A DNA stretch of 64,000 nt from Nonomuraea glycinis. GTDB taxonomy: Bacteria > Actinomycetota > Actinomycetes > Streptosporangiales > Streptosporangiaceae. The position numbers were made by a program, and so were the translations under genes. Where the stretch lies: the NCBI RefSeq assembly GCF_014646515.1, contig NZ_BMNK01000002.1:269988-333987 (forward strand). Direction: 5' to 3'. The notes beneath the pieces are model-generated. The model saw nothing but the letters and a program-made list of their open reading frames with translations, was not told where the DNA came from and searched no databases. Shown in pieces: positions 7,169-16,973 of this stretch; positions within the stretch are counted from its first letter, which is position 1; every line of letters begins with the position of its first letter.

Positions 7169-9967
7169 TCACAGGTCGTCGGCGAAGAGGGACAAGGCCG
7201 TCGCCGGATCGGGCGGCTCAGCCTCGCCGTCGGTCAGCGGTTGCTCGGCCCAGATGACCTTGCCGCGGTGCGTGTGGCGGGTGCCCCAGCGCTCGGCGAT
7301 GTGCGCGACCAGGAACAGTCCGCGCCCGCCCTCGTCGGTGGCGACCGCGCGGCGTGGGCGCGGGGAGCTCTCGCTCGCGTCGGACACCTCGCAGATCAGC
7401 GCCCGGTCCAGGATCATCCGCGCCCGGATGGGCTCGCTGCCATAGCGGATGGCGTTGGTCACCAGCTCGCTGAAGATCAGTTCGGCGTTGAAGGCGAGGT
7501 GCTCCAGGTTCCAGGCGGCGAGCCGCTTGGCGACCTCGCTGCGCATGTGGGAGACCACGGCGGGGTCGGACGCCAGGTCCCAGGAGGCGATGTGGTCCTG
7601 CGGCAGCGCCCGGGTGCGGGCGACCAGCAGGGTGACGTCGTCGGTGCGGTCGTCGCGCGGGACGGCGTCCAGTATGGCGGAGGCGGTCTGTTCGGCCGAG
7701 CCGCCGGCTTGGCCAAGGGCTCCGCGCACGCGCTCGGCTCTGGTCCGGGCGTCATACTCATGATCGTTGACGAGTAGTCCGTTGCTGTACAGGATGAGCC
7801 TGCTGCCCTCGGGCAGTTCCACCTCGGTTGTCTCGAAGGGGGAGCCGCCGAGGCCGAGCGGCTGCCCCGGGGGCACCTGCAGAAACTCCATCGCGCCGTC
7901 CGGGTAGATGACAGCGGGTGGCGGATGGCCGGCGCAGGCCAGGGCGCAGCGCTGGGAGGTGGGGTCGTAGACCGCGTACGCGCAGGTCGTCCCCGTGATG
8001 CCGACGTCCGGGGCGGCGAAATCCCCCAGCACGCTGTCACCCAGGTCGGTCTCCTCCTGACTGAGGCGGCGGACCAGCTCGTCCAGATGGGTCAGGATCT
8101 CCTCGGGCGGCATGTCGAGCGAGGCGAAGTTGTCGACGGCGGTGCGCAGACGGCCCATGCTGGCCGCACCGCGCAGGCCGCGGTCCGCGACGTCGCCCAC
8201 GACCAGGGCGACACGGGCCCCCGACAGGCAGATGACGTCGAACCAGTCGTAGCCGGCCGCCCCCTGCGCAGGCAGGAAGCGGTGTGCCACTTCGAGCGCG
8301 CTCTGCTCAGGCAGGCTGCTGGGCATCATGCTGCGCTGCAGAGCCACGGCCATGGCCCGCTCCCGGATGAACCGGCGGGCGTTGTCCACGCATACCGCCG
8401 TGTGCCGGGCCATTTCCTCCGCGAGGGAGACGTCGTCGTCCTCGAAGGACGCGGAGCCTTCCAGGCGCACGAAGGTCGCCACGCCCAGGATGCGGCCATG
8501 GGAGAGCAGCGGGACGGCGATGAGCGAGTTGACTCCGTACCCGGATGCGGGAGCGGTGGTGCGCGGATCCGGCCACATCACGGCCTCCTGACCAAGGAGA
8601 CAGTCCGCCTGCGGGGAGGTCGGGAGGTAGTGGACCGGCTTTCCCGCGTCGTGGAGAGGAAGATTCTCCCCTACGGCCCGGGACACGACGCGGCGCAGGC
8701 CCGTGGCCGGATCGCCGGGCTCCTCCCCGCGCAGGACGTTCTCATGCAGATCGATCGTGACATGGTCGGCGAGTCGCGGAACGGCCACTTCGGCGAGTTC
8801 TTCGGCTGTCACCCGCACGTCGAGCGTCTTGCCGATGATCGTCGCCGCCTCGTACAGGAGTCTGATGCGTCTGCGGGCCGCGATGGCGAGCTTGCCGACA
8901 CCCGGCTCGCCGAACAGGATCAGCCACGGATCGGTGGGCGACTCCCTGGGCGGGTGGGCGGTCGCCGGCTTCGCCTGAGGGACGGGTCCGAGGTCGGGGA
9001 TCTCGGCGGCGGGGGCTTCGGTGACGGGCTCCCACGGGCCGTCCTGGATCCGCACCTGCGCCACGACGCCGACCAACCCCGCGGGCTCGGTCGTGGGCAC
9101 AGCCCGCAGCGTGGCGATGCGCGCACGGGAGAGAGGGACCTCGACGGCCGCCCGCTGCCCTAGCGCGATCAGCTCGGTGGCCTTCTCCTCCAGCAGGAAG
9201 CGGTCCGCACGCGGCAGATCGCGCAGGGAGGGGCGCGACCGCAGGGTGGGCAGGTCTTCGGCCCGCAGGTACGCCTCGAACAGGGCGTGCTCGCGCTCGC
9301 TGCTCTGCTCCAGGACCCGTCGTTCGATGCCCGCGGCCACTTGCTGCGCCAGGACGGCCATCGCCACGTCTTCGCGCTTGTTGGGGCAGACGACGCTGAC
9401 GGCGCCGAGGGCGCGGCCGGTGAGCGGGTCCAGGATCGGCACACCGGTGCCGGTGAACGGCTGCACGCAGGTGGCGGGATGCTCAAAGGCCGCGACGCGG
9501 GTCAGTCGCCGCTCGGCCAGCGCGGTGCCGGTGCCGTTGGTGCCGATGGCGGATTCGGAGTAGTTCGTGCCGACTACCGCGCCTACTTTGTCGAAGAATT
9601 TCGTCATCTGGGGGTCGGCGAGGTAGCGCAGCACCAAGGTCGCCTGGCCGTCCACGAGGAGGACGGCCGCGTCCGCGTGGTCGACGATGGGCTGCACGCG
9701 GTCGAGGACCGGCCGGGCCATCCGGATCAGGAAGGAGTTCAGGTCCGGCTCCACCGGGTCCGGGAACCCGAGCTTGGCCGGTGGGGCGAGCTCCTGGCAG
9801 CGCCGCCAGGACCGCAGGATGACCGGACGCACGCTCTGGCGCACCGGCTCACCGTTCAGGAACCGCTCGAAGACCTCCTCGGCGGGCCCTTCCCCCACCC
9901 GGATGTGTGTCACCTGGGTACCCCCGACGCATCTCGACCGAAGCGCAGCGCAGTCCAATCTCGACAT
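7169..9967 (-). CDS. GAF - GAF - PP2C (SpoIIE) phosphatase - HATPase sensor regulator
   Basis: 932 residues, cytoplasmic, no transmembrane segment. Residues about 50-230 resemble the GAF region of AcoR-type sigma-54 activators (ILRSWRRCQELAPP, then GTNYSESAIGTNGTGTALAE), but no AAA domain follows. A second GAF spans about 360-545. A PP2C/SpoIIE phosphatase spans about 555-770 (LVVGDVADRG, GHPPPAVIYPDG, DDRTDDVTLLVAR), and a GHKL ATPase of RsbW type spans about 790-910 (FSELVTNAIRYGS, DEGGRGLFLVAHIAERWG). The architecture suggests ligand-controlled partner switching on anti-anti-sigma and anti-sigma factors, yet neither gene is nearby. The start is uncertain: ATG 9967 has no clear ribosome binding site and an internal GTG near 9910 is possible. 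It converges on the small CxxC gene with a 3-base gap. Confidence 0.85.
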   Translation of the reverse strand: MSRLDCAALRSRCVGGTQVTHIRVGEGPAEEVFERFLNGEPVRQSVRPVILRSWRRCQELAPPAKLGFPDPVEPDLNSFLIRMARPVLDRVQPIVDHADAAVLLVDGQATLVLRYLADPQMTKFFDKVGAVVGTNYSESAIGTNGTGTALAERRLTRVAAFEHPATCVQPFTGTGVPILDPLTGRALGAVSVVCPNKREDVAMAVLAQQVAAGIERRVLEQSSEREHALFEAYLRAEDLPTLRSRPSLRDLPRADRFLLEEKATELIALGQRAAVEVPLSRARIATLRAVPTTEPAGLVGVVAQVRIQDGPWEPVTEAPAAEIPDLGPVPQAKPATAHPPRESPTDPWLILFGEPGVGKLAIAARRRIRLLYEAATIIGKTLDVRVTAEELAEVAVPRLADHVTIDLHENVLRGEEPGDPATGLRRVVSRAVGENLPLHDAGKPVHYLPTSPQADCLLGQEAVMWPDPRTTAPASGYGVNSLIAVPLLSHGRILGVATFVRLEGSASFEDDDVSLAEEMARHTAVCVDNARRFIRERAMAVALQRSMMPSSLPEQSALEVAHRFLPAQGAAGYDWFDVICLSGARVALVVGDVADRGLRGAASMGRLRTAVDNFASLDMPPEEILTHLDELVRRLSQEETDLGDSVLGDFAAPDVGITGTTCAYAVYDPTSQRCALACAGHPPPAVIYPDGAMEFLQVPPGQPLGLGGSPFETTEVELPEGSRLILYSNGLLVNDHEYDARTRAERVRGALGQAGGSAEQTASAILDAVPRDDRTDDVTLLVARTRALPQDHIASWDLASDPAVVSHMRSEVAKRLAAWNLEHLAFNAELIFSELVTNAIRYGSEPIRARMILDRALICEVSDASESSPRPRRAVATDEGGRGLFLVAHIAERWGTRHTHRGKVIWAEQPLTDGEAEPPDPATALSLFADDL

Positions 9968-10234
9968 TACATGACAAAGAGTGATATTTCGCTGTCAGTG
10001 CCCGGTCGCGCGCCTGCTTCCACGGCGCGGCGCGACCGTCGGGAAAGATGGATCAGCCGGTTTGCGGTGGGATGGACGTGGGTAGGGCAACGGCCTCGTG
10101 CGGGGCCAGGAGAAGGGCAGGCGTCGGCCCCACATCAGACGGTGTGGGCTTCCCGAAGTCCCACCCGCGAACGAATGCGTGAAAGCCCATGAATTCCGGG
10201 ATCCCACTCGGACCGGGAGCCATGGGCTGTCGCG

Positions 10235-10993
10235 TTATTTTTCGGAGATCAGGCGGCCCTTGAATTTCGGGTGCTTGGTTTCCCAATACCGCCAGCCCTC
10301 CACTCTGGCGGGCACGTTGGCGATTCCCCTGTCGATCTCCACGTGGCGGCATGTGCCGAGCACTCGCCAGGACGACCAGCCAATGCGGTAACCGAGAACG
10401 CGATACCACATATTGCCGTACATTCCCTTGCTGATCTCCTGTGTGTACTCGTGCCCGGTGAAGACCATGTGCCGCTCTTCGAGGTGGGGGAGACCCATTC
10501 TGCGGAAGCGGCGGATCAATGTACGAGTGTCAGTATGGGCGTCCTCGCGGGTTTCAGTATGGGTGTCACCAGCGGCGTCTGTGTTGGTGTCACTACGGGT
10601 GTCAGTATGGGTGTTGGTCCGCTGCTTCCCCCTTTCCCGCTGCCTTTCCTTCTCGGTCTCGATGAAGGCGAGCACCTCGTGTTCCCGCGTGACCGAAACC
10701 GTCATCGAGCCGCCGGGGCCGTCGATGAACCTGGTGCGGGGGACGAAGAAGTTCCGCGGCGAGATCCTGTTTACCTTGAAGAAGGCGTGCGGATTGCAGC
10801 GCCCGGCGAGGTCGTCGTCGTGCCTGTGGTGGTGCTTGTCGTGGTCGTCATCCGCACTCACCGGCGGGGACAGGACGGCGACCAGTGCCAACGAAAGGGT
10901 GCCGGCCATGGCGAGCATTCGCCTCGTCGTGTGACGCGCCTCGGACGGGGCGGGCGTGGCTGTGGCTGCTGTCCGGGGAATAGGCGTGAACAT
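10235..10993 (-). CDS. Secreted protein with Thr/Asp repeat, unknown function
   Basis: 252 residues from the ATG at 10993, which has AAAGGA eight bases upstream; an upstream in-frame ATG has no such site. The N-terminus has a signal peptide (basic start, then TRRMLAMAGTLSLALVAVLS, cleavage after VSA). The mature protein starts with an Asp/His run (DDDHDKHHHRHDDD) that could bind metal, has a middle linker of repeated THTDT-type units, and ends in a Trp/Tyr-rich segment (YGNMWYRVLGYRIGWSSWRV). I do not recognise a family. No operon partner. Confidence 0.7.
   Translation of the reverse strand: MFTPIPRTAATATPAPSEARHTTRRMLAMAGTLSLALVAVLSPPVSADDDHDKHHHRHDDDLAGRCNPHAFFKVNRISPRNFFVPRTRFIDGPGGSMTVSVTREHEVLAFIETEKERQRERGKQRTNTHTDTRSDTNTDAAGDTHTETREDAHTDTRTLIRRFRRMGLPHLEERHMVFTGHEYTQEISKGMYGNMWYRVLGYRIGWSSWRVLGTCRHVEIDRGIANVPARVEGWRYWETKHPKFKGRLISEK
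10513..10612 (-). repeat. Degenerate GTGTCAGTATGG-type repeat in the secreted protein gene
   Basis: Irregular short repeats built on GTGTCAGTATGGGT (as read on the + strand) encode the Thr/Asp/His linker of the secreted protein. Spacing is irregular and coding is continuous, so this is a low-complexity coding repeat. Confidence 0.65.
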
Positions 10994-11630
10994 GTACCGT
11001 TCCTTTCGGATTGCGACTCCTGGTCGCGACTGACCCGCAGGCCGAATGCGGCTGTGTCCGCCCGCCGAGCGAGCCAACGTGACCGGTACGATGCTTACAG
11101 TTGTCGTGAGTCACGCCACAACGCCACGCCGTCCCGCAATTCCTGGTAAGAGGAAAGAGCGGGTGAAAAAATGTCACTACGGCTTCTCGTCCGTATTGTT
11201 CGCCAGGTTTAGTCATCACAAATGCGGCATATTGCGGTAAATCCGGGCGGCGTCGTACAAGGATGGCGATCGGACCGTAGCCGCTCAGAGGGTCGTGCCC
11301 TGCGGGAGCGCTGGCACGGGCGGTTCCCGGGTGGATTTATGTTGATCTATGTTGAGTCTTGCAAGGCCCGGCATTGCTGGATCGTGATCGTGGTAATTCG
11401 TATTAGTTCTTGACAACGCCTCAAGGTGGCGAGAACGTGTTTCCCTGGCTGAGCCGCCTGAAGACGGTCGGCCGATAACTCACCTGTTGAGTCGTGTTCC
11501 CCCGCGAGATCGTGGCGAGCCGGGTTCCGGCCGTCCTGGATGCCCGGCCTGAGCGTGCCGCGACCTCCGATCTGTTCAATTATGTTCCCTCTTGTGTGAT
11601 CCGGTGGAGTGAACTAGTTTTGCGGGCCAG
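10994..11630. other. Intergenic region without a convincing gene
   Basis: About 640 bases between the divergent secreted-protein gene and the glycosidase operon. Several short open frames here lack ribosome binding sites. Visible items are a direct repeat TATGTTGA-TC-TATGTTGA at 11338-11356 and a TTGACA hexamer at 11409-11414 that could be a -35 element facing the glycosidase operon. No RNA gene was recognised. Confidence 0.5.
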
Positions 11631-11645
11631 GCAAGCGCTTTCCGG
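11631..11645. promoter_or_regulatory. Candidate LacI-family operator upstream of the glycosidase operon
   Basis: GCAAGCGCTTTCC contains the palindromic core AAGCGCTT typical of LacI-family operators, 42 bases upstream of the GTG start at 11687. The nearest LacI-type gene is at 18268-19362, but its link to this site is inference. Confidence 0.5.
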
Positions 11646-11686
11646 AGGGAAGCCTGGTTCGGCCTTTCCAACCCCGAGGAGAGATC

Positions 11687-14600
11687 GTGTTGGATCCGTT
11701 GAATCGCCGCCGGTTCCTGGGTGTCACGGGCGCCGCGTTCGCCGGCGCGATCGTGCTCGACGGCGCCACCCTGCCGGCGCTCGCCGAGCGGGACACGGCA
11801 CAGGGCGCGACCGTCAAGCGCAGCGGCGACATCTGGCGCCTGGAGAACGACGTGCTGCGCGTCAAGCTCAAGCAGAGTCGCTCCGGCATCGCGATCAGCA
11901 GTGTCTACAACAGGCAGGCAGCGCAGGAATACCAGGTCGCGCCCGGCGGCCGGCAGCTGTTCACGTACGAGTTCGACGGCAAGGACATGGTCGGCGCCGA
12001 CAGCGGCTGGACGGTGCTGCAGCCGAGCACCGGCGACCTGTGGATGCACACGCCGCGCGGCCGGGTCAGGGTGGGCCGCGAGCTGCGCATCCCGCTGCGG
12101 CGCACCAGCCCGGTCGCGGTGACCGTGACAGCGGTGTTCGAGATCTACGACGGACGCTCGGGGTTGCGCTTCCACACGCTGGTACGCAACGACGCCACCG
12201 ACCGGCGCACCACGATCACCAACTCGACCGTGCTGGCCCTGGCCTTCCCCGACCGGCCGCACACCCTGCACTACCCGCCGAACATGCGCTGGAAGAGCAC
12301 CACGGGCGCGCTCGCGCCGCTGCCGGAGGACACCTCGTCCGCGGCCAAGCGCGCCGAGCTGCCCAAGAAGGTCATCAGCGTGTACGACGAGGGTCACGGG
12401 TGGAGCCTCAGCCCGGAGACCAACTGGAAGACCATGCGCGGCGACGGCGACCAAGCCGACTACATGCTGCCGCCGTTCGCCGCGCTCAACGCCTGGCACG
12501 AGGCCGACCACGTCAAAGTGGTCACGAACCCGGAGGCCCTGCGGCTGGTGCTGTTCGAGGGCGAGGAGTTCGAGTATCTGTCGGTGAACCTCACGGTCTT
12601 CCGCGGCGACGTGATCGACGCGAAGATGGCCGAGGAAGAGCACTTCCGCAGACGGTTCCGCTACAACAACGTCAGCACGCTCTTCAACACCAACGACTGG
12701 GACTACCGCGGTGGTCCGGGCAGCACCTTGCCCGACAACTACTACTACGACGTCATCATCCCCAAGGCGAAGCAGGCCGGCTTCGACATGGTGATGCTGG
12801 ACGACCTGTGGAACACCACCCGCGACACCATCGTGCCGAGCGCCGCGATGCTGAAGTCGATCCGCAGCCTGGAGGAGTTCTCCGGCACGGTCACCGGCAA
12901 CGGGATGCGGTTAGGTCTGTGGTTCAGCCTCAGCGGCGACGGCCACGGCAAGGGCCGGGACCTGGCCGACCCGGCCCAGATCGCGGAGAAGCGGGCGCAG
13001 ATCGAGACGCTGATCACGCGGTATCGGATGTCGCACCAGATGGTCGACCTGACCGAGTGGTGGCAGAACGACACGGAGACGGCCTATTCGCACCCGAGCG
13101 ACAACGTCTATCGCAAGAACGTGCTGAGCCGCCGCCTGCTCAACCAACTTGTCGAGAAATATCCGGACTTCTTGCCTAAGGTCACCAGCGAGCTGGACAT
13201 CCACCCCACCCAGGGGGACCGGAACAACAGCTTGATGCACGTCGCGTACAACGGCTGGAACACCGCCAACGGCGGGATCACCGGCGAGGACCTGTCGTTG
13301 CGCACCGCCGTCACCGGCTTCGGTCACCTGCCGATGAACTCCACCTACATGAACGGCGGCCGGATCACCGGCCGGATGGAGGACTACTACTCCTACATCG
13401 CCGTCCGCAACGTGAAGTTCGGCCAGGACCCCGGCAAGCCCGGCACCTGGCCGGAGGCGGGCGCCGAGCTGATGACCCGCTTCAACCGCTGGCGCAAGCA
13501 CCCGCGCGTGGCCGCGCTCACCGAGCAGCCGTTCCGCCCGGTCTACCTGGGCGCCGGCTGGGACGGCGAGCGGTGGAACTCCAGCACCGGGCCGTTCGTG
13601 TGGATGTGGACCGACGACGACCGCGACACCGCGCTCGTGATCGCCACCGGCAAGGGCGGCTACGCCGCCACCGTGGTGGCCGACCTGCGCTGGCTCGACG
13701 ACGACGGCACCTACATGGTCGCCGACATCACCCTCGACGACGACGGCTCGCACACCTACGCCTATCGGGGCACGTACCAGGGTGAGCAGTTGAAGAGCTT
13801 CCCGATCGACCTGCGGGCGAACACCTCGCGGGGGAAGGCGTTCTGGATCAAACGCGCCGACGGCAAGAACTGCCAGGTGCTCTACGCCGACGAGAACGTG
13901 GCGTCGTACCGGGAGAACGGCTCGGCGAACCGGCTGCGGCTGGAGCTGACCGGCACGCCGGGCGCCGACGCGGTGGTCGTGGTCGTGGACCCCCGGCACG
14001 ACCGGGGGCTGCCCAGGACGGTCAGGCTGGACGGCCACGGCCGCGCCTCGGTGAGCGTGCCCGCCGCCGACCTGCTGCCGCCGGTGGCGGTGCCGAGCGT
14101 GTTCGCCGAGCCGATCTACAACGAGGCGGAGTTCCTGCCCCGGACGTCCACCGCGACGCTGACCGAGATCGGCGAGCCGAACGCCGGCAACGCCGCGTGG
14201 ATCCTGGCCGCCTTCACCGGCACCGGGCAGAGCGTCGAGTACACCGTGGACGTGCCCGCCGACGGGTTCTACCAGGTGGACGTGCGCTACAAGGAGAACG
14301 AGTCGCGCGGCAGCAGCAAGCTGTCGGTGGACGGCGCCGACCTCGGGCCGGAGTCGAACCACTTCCAGCCGCGCAACATGTACAAGGGCATCGAGTTCCG
14401 CGAGCGGCGGCACGGCAACGTGCGGCTGGCCAAGGGGGCGCACGCCTTCCGCTTCACCTCGACCGGGCGCACCGGCGGCAGTTACGCGGTCGGCGTCGAC
14501 TACATCAAGCTCACCCCGGCCGCGACCCTGCCCCGGCTGGCCTTCGAGGCCGAGCAGGTGTGCACCGGCTCCCAGGGCGAGGTGGGCGCGACCGCCGATC

Positions 14601-15217
14601 CGGCGGCCGGTCCGGCGGTCGGCGGCGCCTGGCACGCGCTGCGCGCCCAGGCGGTGGGGGACTGGGTGGAGTACACCGTCCAGGTGCCCGCCGCCGGCCG
14701 GTACACGATCACGTCGCTGGTCAAGGCGCACAAGGACCGGGGGCGCGGCAGGCTGACGATCGGCGGCGCGGCGGTGGGCGAGGAGTTCGACCAGTATCTG
14801 CCGCCCGCCGACGGCGCCTACCACTATCGCGAGGCCGGGCACGGCGAGGCCGACCTGCCCGCCGGGGACGTGGTGCTGCGCTACACGGTGACCGGCAAGA
14901 ACGCCGCCTCGGCCGCGTACACGCTGGCCACCGACCAGATCCTGCTCACCCCGGCGCCCGCGCTCACCCTGACCGGGAAGGACCGGCTCACGGTGGGCGA
15001 GAAGGCGACGTACCAGGTGGAGTTCGTGCAGTTCGCGGAGTATTACGCGGACGCGGCGTACGTGCTCTGGACCGTCGAGCAGGAGAGCGAGCCGGGCGTG
15101 CTCGTCGTCGGGCAGGACGGCCGGGTCGAGGCGGTCCGGCGGGGCACGGCGGTGGTGCGGGCGCGCAGCCAGATCGCCGAGCAGGCGACGGCCACGCTGA
15201 CGGTGACGGTCGGATGA
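11687..15217 (+). CDS. Secreted clan GH-D-like glycoside hydrolase with two carbohydrate-binding-like domains
   Basis: 1176 residues, GTG start behind GAGGAGAG. The N-terminus NRRRFLGVTGAAFAGAIVLD is a twin-arginine signal, so the enzyme is exported folded. Residues about 35-320 look like a beta-supersandwich, followed by a TIM-barrel (about 330-640) with FDMVMLDDLWN, MRLGLWFSLSG, HQMVDLTEWWQ and LMHVAYNGWN, a pattern reminiscent of alpha-galactosidase-like clan GH-D (GH27/GH36) or GH97 enzymes. The Asp of VDLTE is a candidate nucleophile. Two CBM6/35-like beta-sandwich modules follow (about 815-945 and 950-1085) and a bacterial Ig-like domain ends the protein. The exact GH family and substrate are not established. 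It overlaps the next permease gene by ATGA, so it is part of a sugar uptake operon. Confidence 0.75.
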   Translation: MLDPLNRRRFLGVTGAAFAGAIVLDGATLPALAERDTAQGATVKRSGDIWRLENDVLRVKLKQSRSGIAISSVYNRQAAQEYQVAPGGRQLFTYEFDGKDMVGADSGWTVLQPSTGDLWMHTPRGRVRVGRELRIPLRRTSPVAVTVTAVFEIYDGRSGLRFHTLVRNDATDRRTTITNSTVLALAFPDRPHTLHYPPNMRWKSTTGALAPLPEDTSSAAKRAELPKKVISVYDEGHGWSLSPETNWKTMRGDGDQADYMLPPFAALNAWHEADHVKVVTNPEALRLVLFEGEEFEYLSVNLTVFRGDVIDAKMAEEEHFRRRFRYNNVSTLFNTNDWDYRGGPGSTLPDNYYYDVIIPKAKQAGFDMVMLDDLWNTTRDTIVPSAAMLKSIRSLEEFSGTVTGNGMRLGLWFSLSGDGHGKGRDLADPAQIAEKRAQIETLITRYRMSHQMVDLTEWWQNDTETAYSHPSDNVYRKNVLSRRLLNQLVEKYPDFLPKVTSELDIHPTQGDRNNSLMHVAYNGWNTANGGITGEDLSLRTAVTGFGHLPMNSTYMNGGRITGRMEDYYSYIAVRNVKFGQDPGKPGTWPEAGAELMTRFNRWRKHPRVAALTEQPFRPVYLGAGWDGERWNSSTGPFVWMWTDDDRDTALVIATGKGGYAATVVADLRWLDDDGTYMVADITLDDDGSHTYAYRGTYQGEQLKSFPIDLRANTSRGKAFWIKRADGKNCQVLYADENVASYRENGSANRLRLELTGTPGADAVVVVVDPRHDRGLPRTVRLDGHGRASVSVPAADLLPPVAVPSVFAEPIYNEAEFLPRTSTATLTEIGEPNAGNAAWILAAFTGTGQSVEYTVDVPADGFYQVDVRYKENESRGSSKLSVDGADLGPESNHFQPRNMYKGIEFRERRHGNVRLAKGAHAFRFTSTGRTGGSYAVGVDYIKLTPAATLPRLAFEAEQVCTGSQGEVGATADPAAGPAVGGAWHALRAQAVGDWVEYTVQVPAAGRYTITSLVKAHKDRGRGRLTIGGAAVGEEFDQYLPPADGAYHYREAGHGEADLPAGDVVLRYTVTGKNAASAAYTLATDQILLTPAPALTLTGKDRLTVGEKATYQVEFVQFAEYYADAAYVLWTVEQESEPGVLVVGQDGRVEAVRRGTAVVRARSQIAEQATATLTVTVG

Positions 15218-16137
15218 GCGCGATCAGTGAGCTGAGCACGCTCAGCAAGACCAGGGCCGAGCCGGCCCGGCGCGAGAACCTGGCCGCCTACCTCTTCCTC
15301 GCCCCCTGGCTGGTCGGCCTGGTGCTGATCACGGTCGGGCCGATGCTGGCCTCGCTCTACCTGGCCTTCACCGACTACAACCTGCTGGAGGCGCCGACCT
15401 GGATCGGGGTGGAGAACTTCACCCGGATGTTCGCGGACGAGCGGCTGCACAACTCGCTGCGGGTCACCTTCATCTACGTGCTGGTCTCGGTGCCGCTGCA
15501 ACTGGCGCTCGCGCTGCTGCTGGCCGTGGTGCTGGACCGGGGCCTGCGCGGGATGGCGTTCTACCGCTCGGTGTTCTACCTGCCGTCGCTGCTCGGCTCC
15601 AGCGTCGCCATCGCCATCCTGTGGCGGCAGGTGTTCGGCGGCGAGGGCTTGATCAACCACGTGCTCGGCTGGCTCGGCGTCGCGGGCAGGAGCTGGATCG
15701 CCGACCCGGAGTCGGCCCTGTGGACGCTGGTCACGCTGAACGTGTGGACGTTCGGCGCGCCCATGGTGATCTTCCTGGCCGGGCTGCGGCAGATCCCGCG
15801 GATGTACTACGAGGCGGCGGCGGTGGACGGGGCGGGGCCGCTGCGCCGCTTCGCCAACATCACCATGCCGCTGCTCACCCCGATCATCTTCTTCAACCTG
15901 GTGCTGCAGATCATCCACGCCTTCCAGGCGTTCACCCAGGCGTTCGTGGTCTCGGGAGGGACCGGCGGGCCGTCGGACTCCACCATGTTCTACACGCTCT
16001 ACCTGTACGAGCGCGGCTTCGGCAAGTTCGACATGGGTTACGCCTCGGCGATGGCGTGGGTGCTGCTGGTGATCATCGCGGTCTTCACCGCCGGGAACTT
16101 CGTCGCCTCCAAGTACTGGGTCCACTATGACGATTAG
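15214..16137 (+). CDS. CUT1-type sugar ABC transporter permease 1
   Basis: 307 residues with six predicted membrane segments, beginning with LAAYLFLAPWLVGLVLITVG. The EAA loop that contacts the ATPase is visible as YYEAAAVDGAGPLRRFANITMP. It is the MalF-type partner of the next gene. Its ATG overlaps the stop of the glycosidase gene (ATGA), indicating translational coupling. No ATPase gene is present in the operon, so a shared MsiK-type ATPase encoded elsewhere is presumed from family knowledge. Confidence 0.9.
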   Translation: MSAISELSTLSKTRAEPARRENLAAYLFLAPWLVGLVLITVGPMLASLYLAFTDYNLLEAPTWIGVENFTRMFADERLHNSLRVTFIYVLVSVPLQLALALLLAVVLDRGLRGMAFYRSVFYLPSLLGSSVAIAILWRQVFGGEGLINHVLGWLGVAGRSWIADPESALWTLVTLNVWTFGAPMVIFLAGLRQIPRMYYEAAAVDGAGPLRRFANITMPLLTPIIFFNLVLQIIHAFQAFTQAFVVSGGTGGPSDSTMFYTLYLYERGFGKFDMGYASAMAWVLLVIIAVFTAGNFVASKYWVHYDD

Positions 16138-16951
16138 AACCGCGCTCAAGCACGTCGCTCTCGGGGCGACCATTCTGATCATGCTTTATCCGGTGATCTG
16201 GATGGTGGTCAGCTCGCTGCGGCCGGGCGACGAGATCTTCCGCGAGCCGGGCCTGCTGATCACCGACCTGGAGATCGAGAACTACACGCTCGGCTGGAAC
16301 GCGCTGGGCCACCCCTTCAGCCACTATCTGATGAACTCGGCACTGGTCGTGCTCGGCGCGATCGTCGGCAACCTGGTGTCCTGTTCGATGGCGGCCTACG
16401 CGTTCGCACGGTTGGAGTTCATCGGTAAGAAGTTTTGGTTCGCCATCATGCTGATGACGATCATGTTGCCGATTCACGTCCTGATCGTGCCGCAGTATGT
16501 GATGTTCTCCGAGGTCGGCTGGGTCAACACGTTCCTGCCGCTGGTGGTGCCGAAGCTGCTGGCCACCGACGCGTTCTTCGTCTTCCTCATGGTGCAGTTC
16601 ATCCGCGGCATCCCGCGCGAGCTGGACGAGGCGGCGCGGATCGACGGCTGCGGGCGGGCCAGGATCTTCCTGCGGGTGATCCTGCCGCTGATGGTCCCGG
16701 CCCTTGCCACCACGGCGATCTTCACCTTTATCTGGACATGGAACGACTTCTTCAGTCAGCTCATCTATCTCACTGACCCGGAGATGTACACGGTGCCCAT
16801 CGCCCTGCGGTCCTTCGTGGACGCGACGTCGAGCACCTCGTGGGGGTCGCTGTTCGCCATGTCGGTGGTGTCACTCGCCCCCGTCTTCCTCGCCTTCCTC
16901 GTCGGCCAGCGATTCCTGATCAAGGGCATCGCCACGACCGGCGGCAAGTAG
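16127..16951 (+). CDS. CUT1-type sugar ABC transporter permease 2
   Basis: 274 residues, MalG-type, six membrane segments. The EAA motif is seen as ELDEAARIDGCGRARIFLRV, followed by ILPLMVPALATTAIF. The gene starts 11 bases before the end of the first permease gene. Together they form the membrane channel for the sugar released by the upstream secreted glycosidase. Confidence 0.9.
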   Translation: MTIRTALKHVALGATILIMLYPVIWMVVSSLRPGDEIFREPGLLITDLEIENYTLGWNALGHPFSHYLMNSALVVLGAIVGNLVSCSMAAYAFARLEFIGKKFWFAIMLMTIMLPIHVLIVPQYVMFSEVGWVNTFLPLVVPKLLATDAFFVFLMVQFIRGIPRELDEAARIDGCGRARIFLRVILPLMVPALATTAIFTFIWTWNDFFSQLIYLTDPEMYTVPIALRSFVDATSSTSWGSLFAMSVVSLAPVFLAFLVGQRFLIKGIATTGGK

Positions 16952-16973
16952 CTCCAAGAAAGGACGTGCTCAG

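Noticed and set aside
8880..8930. Walker A-like GEPGVGK in the GAF/PP2C protein
   Set aside because: No Walker B or NTPase fold follows; the segment is a linker between the two GAF regions common in such regulators.
10513..10612. Possible CRISPR-like array
   Set aside because: Spacing is irregular, units are short and degenerate, and the stretch is a coding repeat in a secreted protein gene.
12911..14842. 643-residue open frame on the - strand
   Set aside because: Antisense to the glycosidase gene, low-complexity Val/Gly/Arg/His composition, no start signal.
14197..15213. N-terminal extension of the first permease frame
   Set aside because: The sequence before 15214 is a shadow of the glycosidase gene; the permease begins at the ATGA overlap.
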